From Gordionus sp. m RMFG-2023 (lineage: Eukaryota > Nematomorpha > Gordioida > Chordodea > Parachordodidae), in contig NC_088775.1 of the NCBI RefSeq assembly GCF_954871325.1, positions 49,329,561 to 49,393,560 of the forward strand: DNA of 64,000 nt, read 5' to 3'. Below are positions 33,190-45,239 of this stretch, piece after piece; positions within the stretch are counted from its first letter, which is position 1, and the number at the start of each line of letters is the position of its first letter. The notes beneath the pieces were generated by a model, which saw only the letters and a list, made by a program, of their open reading frames with translations, was not told the DNA's origin and did no database searches. A program made the position numbers and the translations under genes.

Positions 33190-33400
33190 TTTTTAACCAA
33201 TCGGTACTCCACAGCACTTCCACAAAAAATATTCCACAGAACCCCTGTGACTATAAAAATAACCATGGTACTTCACCGAATTTCCACAAAAAAAATTCCA
33301 CAAACCCCTGTGACTTTAACAATAAATACTGTACTCCACCGAATTTCCACATAAAAAACATATTCCACAGAACCCCTATGCCTTTAACATATATACAATT
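33190..33400. repeat. Tandem array of about 65 bp, three units
   Basis: GTACTCCACAGCACTTCCAC, GTACTTCACCGAATTTCCAC and GTACTCCACCGAATTTCCAC start successive units, each with AATTCCACA and ACCCCTGTGACT-like text. It lies just upstream (minus sense) of the Ty3 fossil's gag region, so it could be part of its leader or LTR. Confidence 0.75.
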
Positions 33401-33580
33401 CAATACTACAGTTAACCCACTGAGCCCTTAACGAATGTTAAGTTTTTTTTTCTATTACCTAAAAAAAATATAAATATAAAAATAAAAACTTATTTTTATA
33501 CGTCACGTCACCAACTATTGCAGTTATGCCGCTTGAAATAATTTTATCAACTTCAAATAAGAAAAGAAAAGTAAAATTAT

Positions 33581-35054
33581 TAGTGTTGTTAAAGTAACTA
33601 GATAAAACAACTAGTTACCTGTAACTGTAACTAGTTACATTTTTGCTAAAAAATAACTGTAACTAGTTGTATTTTAAAAATTGTAACTAGTAACTGTAAC
33701 TAATTATATTTTTTGAAATATAACTGCCAAAAGTAACTAGTTACTTCTAAAAATATGTATGTATAAATCTAAATAATATATTCAAATAATTAATTTTATT
33801 TTTAATATGTGAATTGATCATTATTAAAAGAATATTAAAATTATAATTAATATACTATAACTATATAAAAAATATATAATTAAAAGAAGAGAAATAAAAA
33901 AAATAAAATAATATATTTAGGTTTGGTCGGGGGGCTTAATGACCCCTGTATAGATATACAGTTGGATCGACAAATTTATTAATATTCTTTGTCTTAGGTA
34001 GAAGCATCACATGTGATTAAACGTAACCTTTGCCCTATTATTTTGAATAATTTTAGGGCTGGGTCCAACTGATGCACTGGTGTCTGAGACTACCCGAACA
34101 AACAAAAGATTATTAAGGTGGCTATATTTATTTTTTGTATTTTTAGTTTAGTGATGGAGTTAACAGTAAAAGATCTGGCAAAACGATGTACACATGTATA
34201 ATCCCAAGCGAGGAGTAAACCTTGGTTCCAAGGGACTAGCTTTGTGCTAAATTAATTTTAAATTAAATTAAAAATTTTGTTTAAATGTCTGATTGTGTTC
34301 GCAAAGGATATGTCGAAATAAATTTCCTATTCTTAAATTGTTACATTGCTGTGTTTTATAATTGTAACCAAATTCAAATAATAAACCTATTTTATAATAT
34401 TATATTTCCTTACAAATTTAGCACAATATTTTCCATATTCTCAAGTTGCTGGCAATATTTATACTCTGGAATTTCATAAGTTATAAATGTATCTTTTTTT
34501 TAATTTTACTAAATTAGAGCATAAAACTTAGTATGAGGCTAATTTAATTTTTTGAAAATTGGGGAATTATCTAGGGTATTTTTATCATGGTCCTCTTGTT
34601 CGGGATTTTTTTGCCTTCCAAAAAAATAGGTTAATTCTATGATCTAAAGTGTTTTCCAAATTATACAATAGGATGCATGCATATATAATTAAATAAAAAA
34701 TAAATTATCTAATACCCTTCCCTTATTATTCTTATCACAATTTTCTTGACGAAAAAAACTCCAATATTATACAGTTCAATTTGAATTAACATTAAAAATA
34801 TATATATTTGTAATAAGTTTAAAATAATTTGCAACAACTGTATATATAAATATCATATTTGCAAATATTTGAGTAAAAAAATTATTAATTCTTAATACAT
34901 AACCTGAAACCCATTTTTAGAATTAATAGACCATTTTAAAATTTATAAGAACCAAAAAGTAACTTATAATGTAACTGTAACTAATAACTTATTTTTACCA
35001 TTGTAACTAGTAACTGTATCTAGTTATGTTTCAAAAGTAACTTTAATAACACTA
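33581..35054. mobile_element. hAT-like element with TAGTGTTRTTAAAGT ends
   Basis: TAGTGTTGTTAAAGTAACT at 33581 and inverted TAGTGTTATTAAAGTTACT from 35054. Subterminal regions repeat GTAACTAGTTAC-like words many times (33597-33740 and 34960-35040), like the GTTAC words of the 1637-4035 element. No coding is recognised, and the flanks AAAATTAT / CTTTTTAT do not give a clear duplication. Confidence 0.65.
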
Positions 35055-35062
35055 CTTTTTAT

Positions 35063-35619
35063 AGCTTATAATTTGATAAATAAATAATTTTTACAAAAAT
35101 ACAAATAACATGACTCATTCTGAATCTCGCCCAAAATGGAGTCTGACCCCCCCCCCCCCTACCACCGGTAACGCCTATGACATAGCAAGACAAATAATAG
35201 AAGATGGTTAATTTGCAGTCATCCATGACACTCTCGGCAAACTCGTATCAGAATTTATTATGTTAGATAAATTGATAAACAAAAACAATTTAGAAGAAAT
35301 AATTATGCAAATATATTTAAGCCTTGAGTTATTTACCAGGTAGGGTGGCCATATTAGAAATGAATCATTTAGTAACTAGAAAATAAGGACAAAAGTGATA
35401 TGATGAAAGCAATTAAGATTTTATATATTATTGTCGCACCACCTCTAGTTTGTATATTATGTCTTAAAATAATAGTAGTTTGTAATAATATCAAAAATAT
35501 ACTTGTATTAAAGATTTTAAAAAACTGTTTATCAAAGAAGAAATAATTTTCAAACACCTAGAAAAACGAGAAGGAAAAAAGATATCTAATAAGGATTATA
35601 CAATGATTATCATTGGGAA
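35063..35619. other. No gene seen; 13-base poly-C run
   Basis: Contains thirteen C at 35147-35159 followed by CTACCACCGGTAACGCCTATG, which read inverted resembles a CATAGGCG-type repeat end. Nothing else recognised. Confidence 0.4.
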
Positions 35620-35915
35620 TTACACCCATAGTAGGATGAATAATAAGATGATTAATTTTAACATTTTTTTATAAAAATAAAGAGATGGAGTTAAAGAATT
35701 GATTACAAATTGTTACATTGTTACTTATATTTATTATCATGATTAGTAAAGTTTATTAAAATATTTGTAATATATTCTATAACTGTCAAATATATCTGTA
35801 AAATTGGCATTTTACCTAATATTTTATAATCAATCGTATATAATCAACTATATGTCTAATTACTTTTTGTAAAGAAATTTCTTATACTTGTTTGGATTGG
35901 ACCTTGGAAATATTT
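35620..35915 (-). repeat. GGCGTAGCCAGG-family body fragment, copy 3
   Basis: It matches copy 2 (about 37270-37530) in the same orientation (ATTTATTATCA, AACTGTCAAATATATCTGTAA, TTTTACCTAATATTTTATAA, CAACTATATGTCTAATTAC). Ends not preserved. Confidence 0.65.
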
Positions 35916-36522
35916 TTAGGAAGAGGCATGGTAACTAAATTAAATGAATGATATAGTTGATTAGTGATTTTAAACTCAGCTAATTACAATATTAAATGTG
36001 TTAATTTTCAATTAATAAATAATTATATTTATTTAATTAGAGTTATAAAATAATTTAAATAATATAAATCAATTAGGCGTCAACTGTTAAAGCTAAATTG
36101 ATATTTAGACATTATGAGTGATATTATTCCATTTTTAACACAGAATTTGATTGCAAGCTGACAAAGTGAAAATATAATATGTTTTAATCAAATAATTAAA
36201 ATAGCACTCATTTAATAAAAATTTAGATAATAATATTAATTTTTAAATAATAAAATCAAAGGTATATATAATATTTAATAGAATTATAAAAGAAATCGTT
36301 CAGGGGGCTATCAAAAAAATTTATTTTTAGTTGAGGGGGATAATAGGGAGCCATTTTAAAAAAAAATTTTTTTCGCTTCAAGGGGCTATTCAAATTTTTT
36401 AGGCAGCTCGAGCTCCTGCGCTGCCCTCCCCTCCTTAGTGACGCTACTATCTAGCGCCCTGCTAAAAAGGGCAATCTTTATTATGGGATTATAATTGTAT
36501 AGATACGTTTGCAAAATCGAAC
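35916..36522. other. No gene seen
   Basis: AT-rich. Toward the right, AGGGGCTATTCAAATTTTTT and CTCCTGCGCTGCCCTCCCC suggest the end of another G/C-tailed repeat, not further assignable. Confidence 0.35.
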
Positions 36523-36652
36523 ACACTCTATCTATCTATCTATTTATCCATCCATCCATCTATCTATCCATCTATCTATCCATCTATCTATCCATCTATC
36601 TATATATCTATATATCTATCCATCTATCTATCCATCCATCCATCCATCCATA
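36523..36652 (+). repeat. TCTA/TCCA microsatellite
   Basis: About 130 bp of interspersed TCTA and TCCA tetranucleotides ending just before the CATAGCGTAGCCAGG end of the next repeat. Confidence 0.95.
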
Positions 36653-36653
36653 G

Positions 36654-37786
36654 CGTAGCCAGGGAGGGAGGGGGCGAGAGAAAATTCCCACCCCCTTTTT
36701 GTGAATATCATTTTAAGCTAATAAAAAATATTCCCCTTAGTCCTCCCCCCACTCCTTGACCCCCCAAAATGTATGCATATATCTTAAACAATAATTTGAA
36801 AGAAAGAATGTAAAAGTTGATATTTTTTTAAACTAAAACTATTCATCATAATTTATACATTTTTTGGAAAAAGGCATTTATATTAAAAAAAGTGAACCAA
36901 AAATGTTTTTTAAGAAATGGAATATAAGCCAAAGATAAGTCTTAAGACGAAAGTTAAATGTATTATATAATAATAGATCCATAAAATTACTAAATAATAT
37001 AATATATCCAATATAATTTTTTATAAAGTGAGTAATTTTAATTTATTTATCTTAATAAAAGTAAAATATAATTATAAAACTATTGATAAAATTAAATCAT
37101 AAATTAAATTAAAAAATTAAAGCACAATACAAACAGTGGAATATTATTAGATTTACAGTATTTATCAATTATCATATGGCAATCAAATAATTTATACCAA
37201 TATAGCGAATTATATATTTTACAGAAAACTATAAAATATTGATAAGGACATCAGAAAATATCTTAAAGACATTGTGGGATGAATAATGTGAAGATTAATT
37301 TTTAATATCATTTTTAGATGGCGTTAATTGAATGCAATTGTTGCTATATTTATTATCAAGAGAATTGATTAATAAAATTTGTTAAAATATTAACTGTAAT
37401 ATATTATCTAACTGTCAAATATGTCTGTAAAAGTGGAATTTTACCTAGTATTTTATAACCAATTCTATATAGTGGAATATCAACTATATGTCTACTTACT
37501 TTTTATAAATAAATTTCTTATACTTGTTTGGAATAAATTATAACCATGCTTTTATATTAACGTATATACAAGTAATTAATTGTATTTTATATAAACTAAT
37601 AAAAATATATTTGATATTTGTTCCAGGCTTATTTTTTTTATTAAAATAAACCTCCTATCTTGTAAAAACATGTTATGACTATATATAGACCAAGGTAACC
37701 CGGCCTTATGCCGGGCTAAAGCGGGCTGAAGGTTGGCCTAAAATGGGATCTGGGGGCGATCCCCCCTCCCATTAGGAAAATCTTGG
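36654..37786 (-). mobile_element. Non-coding CATAGCGTAGCCAGG repeat, copy 2 (inverted to copy 1)
   Basis: Left end CATAGCGTAGCCAGGGAGGG at 36654. The right end, read inverted, is CCAAGATTTTCCTAATGGGA, corresponding to copy 1's CCAGGATTTTCATAAGGGG. The body is the complement of 20200-21290. With both ends visible the family is about 1.1-1.2 kb, with similar G-rich ends and no coding capacity. Confidence 0.75.
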
Positions 37787-37794
37787 AATATTTT

Positions 37795-38040
37795 CTGATA
37801 TTACGAGTTTTTAACACTATAATTGAAAACAAATGTGTTTTTTATTTTTTAAACTGTAAAAAAAAGATTAAAAATTTGTTGAAAAACTTACTTTCTTCCG
37901 AAATTTTTTAAAAAAATAAAATAATTTTCATCAAATTTATAATTATAACTGTTTCTAACGAGAGTGTTGTTTATTGGATAATACATTATTGTAATATATT
38001 TACCTCACTAACCTGCAATTAGTAAGTAATTACTATATTT
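37795..38040 (-). repeat. Older repeat, uninterrupted copy (empty-site paralogue)
   Basis: Its complement runs GTAATTACTTACTAATTGC...TTACAATAATGTATTATCC...AACAGTTATAATTATAAAT without a break, whereas 23110-29085 has about 5.7 kb inserted at GTATTATA. This supports the reading of the nested block and its 8-bp duplication. Confidence 0.75.
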
Positions 38041-38539
38041 TTAGCCGGCTGCAAAAGCGGCTAGACCAAGTTTTTTAGATTAAAACTATCACTCTTACTT
38101 CGGGGTTATTCTTAAAAAGATAGAGGATCAAATTTGGAAGAAATATAATATATTTTGCAAGGCCTTAATGTAAAAGGATTTTCTTCGGCAAGCGCCTTAA
38201 GATTGAGCCGAGTTAACCTGTATTTAGCCATTATCCAATTATAGTAATTACACACACTATAGAAAAAGTGTAAATTGAGATTTTATATATTTTGGTTTCA
38301 GAATAGGCAGGAAAAGACGCTTGTTTATACCCCCCCCCCTCCCCTAAATAAAAACGATTATTCAAAAGTATTCTAGATACCCCACTCAAGCTCAGCCAAT
38401 TTAGCAACTATTGTTATAATTTTTAATGTCCAAAATACATTTCTAAAATTAGGAAATAAATCCTGGATTATATGTATTTTATTATTTGGTTTGAAGAAGT
38501 TTAAAATTAAAATTATCACAAATTTAAAAAAGAATAATT
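38041..38539. other. No gene seen; ten-base poly-C run
   Basis: Holds ten C at 38330-38339 and a small inverted AGCCGGCT...AGCGGCT near 38042. No coding recognised. Confidence 0.35.
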
Positions 38540-39098
38540 ATAAGTTTTAATTTAAGTAAAATTACAGGAAGTTTTTAAAAAATAATAATGTTTTTCTCAA
38601 CATTTTCTCTCAAGTTTTTATAAATAAATGTTTTATTTTATTTTTGCAAAGAAAATATTTTTATCTGAATGGTTATTTTTAATTTAATCTTCAAGATGTT
38701 TCATTAAATCATCGCAACACTGAAAAATGATAATTAATAAACGTAACTTCCAAAATATTAAAAAAACGGAAATTTATTTTAATAATTCCTTTTTAAAATT
38801 ATAGTGAAAGTTGAATAAAAAAAATTTTTATTTCTAAATTTTCATATATAAACTATAATAATTATATATGTGAATTTAAGATAGTCGGAAAGAGAAAAAT
38901 GGCTAAGTCAAACAGACTCCAATCAAAAGTACCCCAATTTAAACAAATATTTAAATGGTTATAAATGAGATTAATGTAGAATAAAATAATAAACAAAGTT
39001 TTAATTTATAATTAGGATTTATAAAGAGATTTAAGATTAGTATATGAGATTTATTTTTTCTTAGTTTTAGTATAGTGGAGTTAACAAAATGATCATAT
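38540..39098 (+). repeat. LTR-like repeat, copy 2, with tRNA-iMet-type primer site
   Basis: The body matches 13490-13965. Just after it, TGGTAGCAGAGC (about 39100) equals the first bases of the complement of animal initiator-tRNA(Met) 3' end, a common primer-binding site. It is therefore probably the 5' LTR of an otherwise lost element. Confidence 0.55.
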
Positions 39099-41039
39099 AT
39101 GGTAGCAGAGCAGGTGAATAAATTTACATTGAATCACATCACATTATTATATTTAACTAGTAGATAGCCCATCAAAAATGACGGGGAATGTTTCTTCGTT
39201 CTTTTATAATCATGTTACCTTTTATTTAAAAACTATATCCAATTTTTATTCTTTTTGCCCCCCCCCCTTCAGGCCAAGCCCAACCCTTTAAAACTAAGAT
39301 TGATATTTTGTGAGTCAAAATATATTTAAATTCGCTTTTATTTGAGACCCATATCAAAATTATTTGTTAAAATATTACTGATTACCTATGGCTAATATTT
39401 AATATTAAAATTTTGAATAAATATCTCCAAGCCCGGTCTAAGACCGTAATAATTTTTATAGTTTAAAATTTAAATAAAATTTTAAAATATTAGTGCATTT
39501 AAAAATGCAATCAGAATCAGAGATCTTCATGGCTCTTGAATTTTCGATCAGACCTGGCCCAGGTCTGCAAAAAAAATTTTCTAGGTCAATGTCTGGCCTA
39601 TATTATATATTAAAAAATTTAGTTTCCAAGACCTTCATAATTTTGAAAATTTCCCAAACCCAGCCCAAAATAGTTTTGAAAATTCTTTCTCAACCCTGGT
39701 TCAACCCATAATAATTTTAAAAACTTTTTCCCAACCCAACTCATAATAATTTTGAAAAATTTTTTCTCAAGCCCGGAGATAGTTAAATTTCTAATTAATT
39801 TATCATCAAATGAAGGGGAAATCTCTGATTCACCAGTAATTCTACGGGTTAGCTCCTAGTATACATACAAAAAAACACGTGAATACGTGTAATAAGTGTT
39901 GTAATATGTAAATTACTTTGAAATAAAATAGAGGAAAAAGAAGTAATATTCAAATTGAAGTAATATTCAAATCGATTGTTAAACAGAAAAACGTAACGAA
40001 TTATTAGATTTTTTGAATAAAGACGATGCAAATGAATAGGAAAGAAAAGTATATATAATCGGGAATATTTTACTTAAGAAGGATTATGATTTTACGAACT
40101 TAATTTTTAATTTTTTTATATTATTTTAATTTCTTATTTTAGTTATGATTATGTAATTAGTATTTATATTAATTAATAAAGTATTAGTAGTTAATTTATT
40201 TATACTATTTATTTTATTCTCTAAATTCTCTCAACCACTATATTTGTTGGCCAAAACATTATGTTCTATTGACATATTCAGTCTACTTAAAATACTAAAA
40301 TTTTACAATAAGGGAAACTGGAAAAAAGTTTGTCCTAATATTTTTATAAAAAATAACAAATTTACCTCGTTTTATTGGAGATAAAATGAAAAAAATTAGG
40401 TTATGGAGAAAAATATGGATTGAAATTGCGTCTACTGCAACAATTCTACAGACAAAATTGATTTTTTATAATGCTGAATGATTAAGGTTTACATCATTAT
40501 TTGTTATCCATGTATTAAAAATAATAATATTTTATCCTGTAAAAAAATTAATGTTGATTTCTTGTCCTTTTTAATATGTAGATATATTTATTTTATTCAA
40601 GTTTTTATATATAAAAAGATAATTCTTATACTTTTTTTTAATATTATGATCAATTAAAATTATATCTAGAAAATTAATTGTTGTTTATTCCATTGGCTTA
40701 TTGTTGTTTTTGAGATAAATTTAATGTATATCTAGAATTTCCGAAATTATTTATCAAAGAATTTGATAAGGGCCATATCTTACTGTTAAGAAACAAAAAA
40801 TGCTATTTATTTAAATTAAAAATATGCCATTCAATATTAATAAAACTTAATTGCAATTTATTTTTAAGAAATTTGTTTTTCTTATCAATCCATATAAATT
40901 TAGGCTAATTTTTTTAAGAAATGATAAGGATTAATTATTATTTTGTGTATCTGTTAAAATTTGGACAAATCCTTTTTAAGACATTTTAATTTTTGAGAAA
41001 ATGCTACAAATATAGGCTATCGATCTTTTGGAGTCTGAT
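39099..41039. other. Mostly featureless AT-rich DNA with a decayed GC-block array
   Basis: 39535-39775 repeats CCCA...CCCATAATAATTTTGAAAA-like units of about 35-40 bp, probably a mutated GC-block MITE. Ten C occur at 39258-39267. The rest shows no coding or repeat that I can support. Confidence 0.4.
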
Positions 41040-41785
41040 GAAGAAATAATTCACGCATAATTTCATCCAATTTAGGATTGCAGGTGAAAGTATATGATCA
41101 CTGCCGTCACCAGACAATAATAGCACTATCTTAGATTAGGTAGGATTATTGCGATAACGTATGACAAAGCTTGGATTAGATTAACATAAATTAAGAAGCA
41201 AAAGGGTTATAGCTGTGAATAATTTCTTGATTAAAAGAAAACGATCTAAAAAAGGAACCTGATTATGCCTGTTTTGTATCTCTTTTTAATTATTATATAT
41301 ATATATTTAAGCAAATTTAGAAATATCCCCTAATCTTGGTAAGAGGTATCTAATGCGATGATGAACCTGTCCATTAATTTGAATGTATAATTAGCGGAGC
41401 GAGATTTGAATAAAGTATTATTTATATTAAGTCTTAAAGTCATTGATAGTGCAGAATTAAACTATTATATTTGTTAAAAAGTAGGATGATAAACAATGTA
41501 CCCCGGTAAATAATCGTAATTAATTTGGTGAAGGGAAAAATTTTGATAAAATTACCTTCCCATTCATGCAATATGTAGAAAATTGAATTTTTTTATTTGA
41601 GCTTTTTGATAGTTTTTCATCATTCCACATTTTAGCATTGCAGAAGGCGCATATTTCTATCATTGTGCCGATATCTAACATAGATGAGTGGTAGTCATCA
41701 AATATATGCCGAAATATGCATGATAGAGGTTTCATACGGATTGTAGTATTGGCGATAGAAATATCATTTTAGGGCAACTGGATAA
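41040..41785 (-). pseudogene. Helitron Rep-helicase N-terminal domain, decayed
   Basis: On the minus strand, after an AG acceptor at about 41786, the frame reads ...SMLDIGTMIEICAFCNAKMW, then NDEKLSKSSNKK, then FSTYCMNGKVIL. This is the Helitron-like N domain (GxMxxxCxxCxAxxWxxEKxxxS...FSxCCxxGKVxLP). Further down, ALSMTLRLNINNTL and ANYTFKLMDRFII correspond to the SALAFTSxG...GPYxFxIxGxIxH stretch. A possible NPFA and DEIM segment reaches about 41040. An in-frame stop follows FPSPN near 41520, and no Rep HUH motif or helicase walker motif was found, so the copy is truncated. The exon modules upstream (41828-42520 and 51842-52115) appear to be its 5' coding part. Confidence 0.7.
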
Positions 41786-41827
41786 CTATAAAATAAATAT
41801 ATAATATTAAATAAAAAACAAATAAAC

Positions 41828-42520
41828 CTGTAGGGGGAGTTAATATCAGGCGCAGCTCCTTATATCATCCTGACTACTAATTCCAGCGTTTGTTGAGTCG
41901 CCATTTTTTTCTTCGCTTATTATTAATGATAGATTCCTCATGTTTTGTAGCAATGTGAGGGATTAAGGTTGGGTTAGTCTAGAAAAATAAAGAAATCAGG
42001 CAAATATATAAATAAAGATAATTATTGAAATTAAACGAACATTAAAATATTGTATTGAACCTGTAGAGGGGTTAATATTATTTAAGAGACTATCGTCAAA
42101 AAAAATATTTTGTCTAGGGGGACTTGCGTATCCTGATCACCTGAACGTTTATTTTATATTTGTTATAATTAGTGGCAAATATAGTAATATTTGAACAATT
42201 ATAAAGAGGAGATAAGATGGAGACAGTTATCTAAAATAAAAACATAATAGAAAATCTATAAAATAATGCACTAAACCAGCAGAGGAGCCAATATTAAGTT
42301 CCACTCTCAAGCAATTGCGGGAATATCATCAGATGTAAGCTAAAATAGATGGCATCTAAAATGTAAGAAAGTAAAAATATATTTAAAAATATATTGTATG
42401 CATAAAGATAAATAAATATTTATGCATTTGTAGTATATATATAGATGACTAACTTTATTTTATATGGCAATGACAAATAAATCAAAATTTGATCATCAAG
42501 AGTGGTTAAGACAGGGTTTT
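41828..42520 (-). pseudogene. Repeated exon modules upstream of the Helitron N domain
   Basis: Several minus-strand exons follow one pattern. An acceptor TTTTATTTTAG or TTTCTAG opens a start of the type CCTGTCTTAACCnCT, and the exon ends in GATGATATnn...TTAATATTAACTCCTCTACAG and a GTTYA donor. Clear cases are 41978-41828, 42230-42061, 42355-42277 and 42520 to about 42440. Introns between them are about 42-85 nt. Peptide endings resemble LILTPLQ. The modules are diverged from each other and partly no longer open. They look like serial exon duplications in the N-terminal part of the Helitron gene; function unknown. Confidence 0.5.
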
Positions 42521-42563
42521 CTAAAATAAAAAAGAGAAATTTAAAAAATAATGCATTGAACCT

Positions 42564-43690
42564 GCAAAGATGTAAAAGAAAAAAGGAAGAAATATAAGAA
42601 AGCAAAGAAAAGGTAGAGGAAAGGAAAAAGAGAAAAGGTAGGGAAAGAGAAAGAAAAAGGAGAAAGTAAATGTGAAGGAAAAATGGGGCTAACAAGGAAG
42701 AAACAGTGAAAGAAAAGAAGGGCAGAAAAAGGGTTTCCGTTCTAAATCGCTAAAATAAAAATAGCTAAAAACAAAAAAAAAATTGGGAATCTTGCTTATA
42801 TATCCTAAAAAAAAATTTAAGTAAATTTGAAAATAACATTAACGATGCTAAGCAAGTAAATTCTTGTATTTAAATTAGTTTTTTAATAAATCGCTAAAAA
42901 TGAGGAAAATAGGTAATCATTTTTAATATAAGTGTTTACTACCTAGCATCTATTAATATTATTTTCAATAATAAAATATTTAGAAGATATATGCGAGATT
43001 TACAATTTTTAAGGGCAAAGGAAAAGAAGAGAAGGTAAGGAAAGGGGAAAGGTAAAGGTTAAAAAGAAGATAAAGAAGATAAAGAAGAGGGAAAATGAGA
43101 AGCGAAATGAAATAGCGAAAAGAAAAAGGGAAAGAAAAGGGAAAAGGAAAAGAAAAAAGGAAAAGAAAAAAGGGAAAGGGAAAGGGAAAGGGAAAGGGAA
43201 AGGGAAAGGGAAGGGAAAGGGAAAGGGAAAGGGAAAGGGAAAGGGAAAGGGAAAGGGAAAGGGAAAAAAGGAAAAGAAAAATGGTAATAAAAGGGAAAGA
43301 AATAGAGAAGAGAATAAAGAGGAAGGTAATAGGAGAAATCAAAAGTAAAGAAAAAGGGAAAGAAAAAGGGAAAGAAACATAAAAAGGAATGTGGAAAGGA
43401 AATTAAAAAGGGAAGAGGGAAAAGGGAAAAGGAGAAAAGGGAAAAAAGGAAAAGAAAAATTAATGAAAGGGAAAGGAGAAGGGAAAGGAAGAGAAGAAAG
43501 TGGAAGGTAATAAGGGAAATTTAAAGGGAAAGGAAGGAAAAAGGAAAGAAGGGAAAGAAAAACAGAAGAAAGGGGAAGGTAATAAGAAAATTTAAAAGAA
43601 AAATGAGAGAAAGAAAATTAAAGGAAAGAGGGAAAGAAAAGGGGAAAGGGAAAAAAAGAGGGAACCCAAAAAGTATTCAAAATCTTCAAG
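42564..43690 (+). repeat. Purine-only tract block 1 (GGGAAA-rich)
   Basis: Two long almost pure A/G stretches (42564-42735 and 43010-43675) flank a unique spacer (about 42736-43010) carrying AATCGCTAAAATAAAAATAGC. At 43172-43268 the unit is a near-perfect GGGAAA hexamer. The spacer plus flanking purines recur in the same orientation at 50600-51010. The complementary strand has 120-codon F/L/S/P frames, which are artefacts of the pyrimidine tract. Confidence 0.9.
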
Positions 43691-43989
43691 TTCTAATTTA
43701 AAACGACATTTGATTGTAATATTAATTATTATTTTATATAATATAATATAATATAAAAAGTAAAATCATTAAATTTGGAGAGAAAATGCATTTGGGCTAT
43801 TTAATAATAACGATAATTATTTTAAATTAAAAAATTAGTAGCCTAAAATATAGTCAACCGATAGACGCAGTAATAAATGGGATTAATAAAATGTAATAAA
43901 CCTATCACTATAAGATTAATTATATATATTATTTTTTTAAAGATAACAAATATATGACGATCAATAAGTTCTTTCTTCAATTATACATC

Positions 43990-44685
43990 CAATATTCAAC
44001 CTTCAATAGCCATGGATAAAGCATCCACAGAACCAACTTATAAAAAATAAACTTATAGCATTACTGAGAAATTGCATTGAAAATCCTAGAAATGATAATG
44101 CAAGAATTGTTAATTTCGAGATATCCTTGACGAGGAAGTAGAGGTTGGATTGGAAGATAACTACTCTTGATTTTTTGAAGCAAAAGGAATAACAAATGAT
44201 TTTAATAAATTCCCCACGTTAAAAGAGTTGTTTATTAAGTATAATATAGCAATCCCCCCATCTGCCCCTATAGAGCGCGTTTTTAGTATAGCTAATGCCG
44301 TATTAACTGCCAAGCGTTCCTGTCTATCAGATGAAAATTTTGAAAAACAATTGTTATTAAAAATTAATAAGAAAAATTTTTTATAAATAAAAATATCTTT
44401 TTATTCTATATATTATATTATATTGTATTTATAATTAATAAAATTATATTATTTTTTAACATGGCTACTATATTGTGTTAAAAAATATAAGACATTTATT
44501 TAAATTAAATTAAATTAAAAAAAAAATTTATCATTAAATTTTGAACGAACGTGAACTTGTTCATTAACGTGTGAGCGTTCCTTTTTTTTGAAAATAAATG
44601 CGAACGGTTCGATTTTTGTCAATGAACGTTGAACGCGTTCGATATTTTTAGAAATGTTTACAGAACTACAATTTTCTCAACCCTG
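43990..44685 (+). mobile_element. hAT element, right end
   Basis: The right terminus reads, inverted from 44685, CAGGGTTGAGAAAATTGTAG, a classical hAT end. Subterminal DNA (44548-44640) repeats GAACG/CGTTC about eight times. The transposase C-terminus lies at 44217-44384. The left end was not found, so the element is truncated or hidden by the purine block. Confidence 0.7.
44217..44384 (+). pseudogene. hAT transposase C-terminal fragment, well preserved
   Basis: 56 codons ending in TAA: LKELFIKYNIAIPPSAP, IERVFSIANAVLTAKRSCL, SDENFEKQLLLKIN. This is the complete dimerisation signature at the protein C-terminus. The frame upstream (about 44100-44200) is no longer open. It shares FIKYNIxIPxSAPxER with 6733-6843, so both belong to one hAT family. 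Confidence 0.85.
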
Positions 44686-45239
44686 TGACATGTTATGTTA
44701 ATTTTTATTAAATAATATTTTTTTTAAAAATTCGAAGCATGTAGTTATACTACATTATATTTTAATGGTCCCTTAGTTATAATATTATATATATATATTT
44801 ATCTTTGTAACATTGCTTGCAGCTACAAGTTAATATAATATGATATATTTAATTTTTTTGTTGAGATATATTGATTTTTTCCTTTTTATACCATATACAA
44901 AAATTACTTTTAGTTTTATATTATTATCTAATTTCAACCAATAAATTAATTAGCTAATCCCTACAGATATGATATAGTAGACCTATACGCCGTAATGAAA
45001 ACGATATCGGCGTGCAGCCGCTGACTTTTAAATTACCGGCGGTCCGGCGTAAATCGAATATTTTATCGCTATAATACTATATTAATAATTAAATACATTA
45101 ATTGTTGTTTATTGATTTAATTATTTTTATGCAATTAAAAGTATCTGATTTGTTACAACTAATATTAAGGGACGACGAAATTAGATTAAATTTTGACAAA
45201 TGCTAATTTTTTACGAAGGAGAATTATGATATAAGATTA
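44686..45239. other. No gene seen
   Basis: AT-rich. A short CG-richer piece at 44985-45060 (GATATCGGCGTGCAGCCG, CGGCGGTCCGGCG) looks like the end of another small repeat. Confidence 0.35.

Noticed and set aside
42980-43342. 120-codon minus-strand frame rich in F, L, S and P
   Set aside because: It is the pyrimidine strand of the GGGAAA purine tract; the composition explains the open frame. The same applies to frames at 42420-42695, 50529-50786, 51107-51490 and the left part of 51583-51957.
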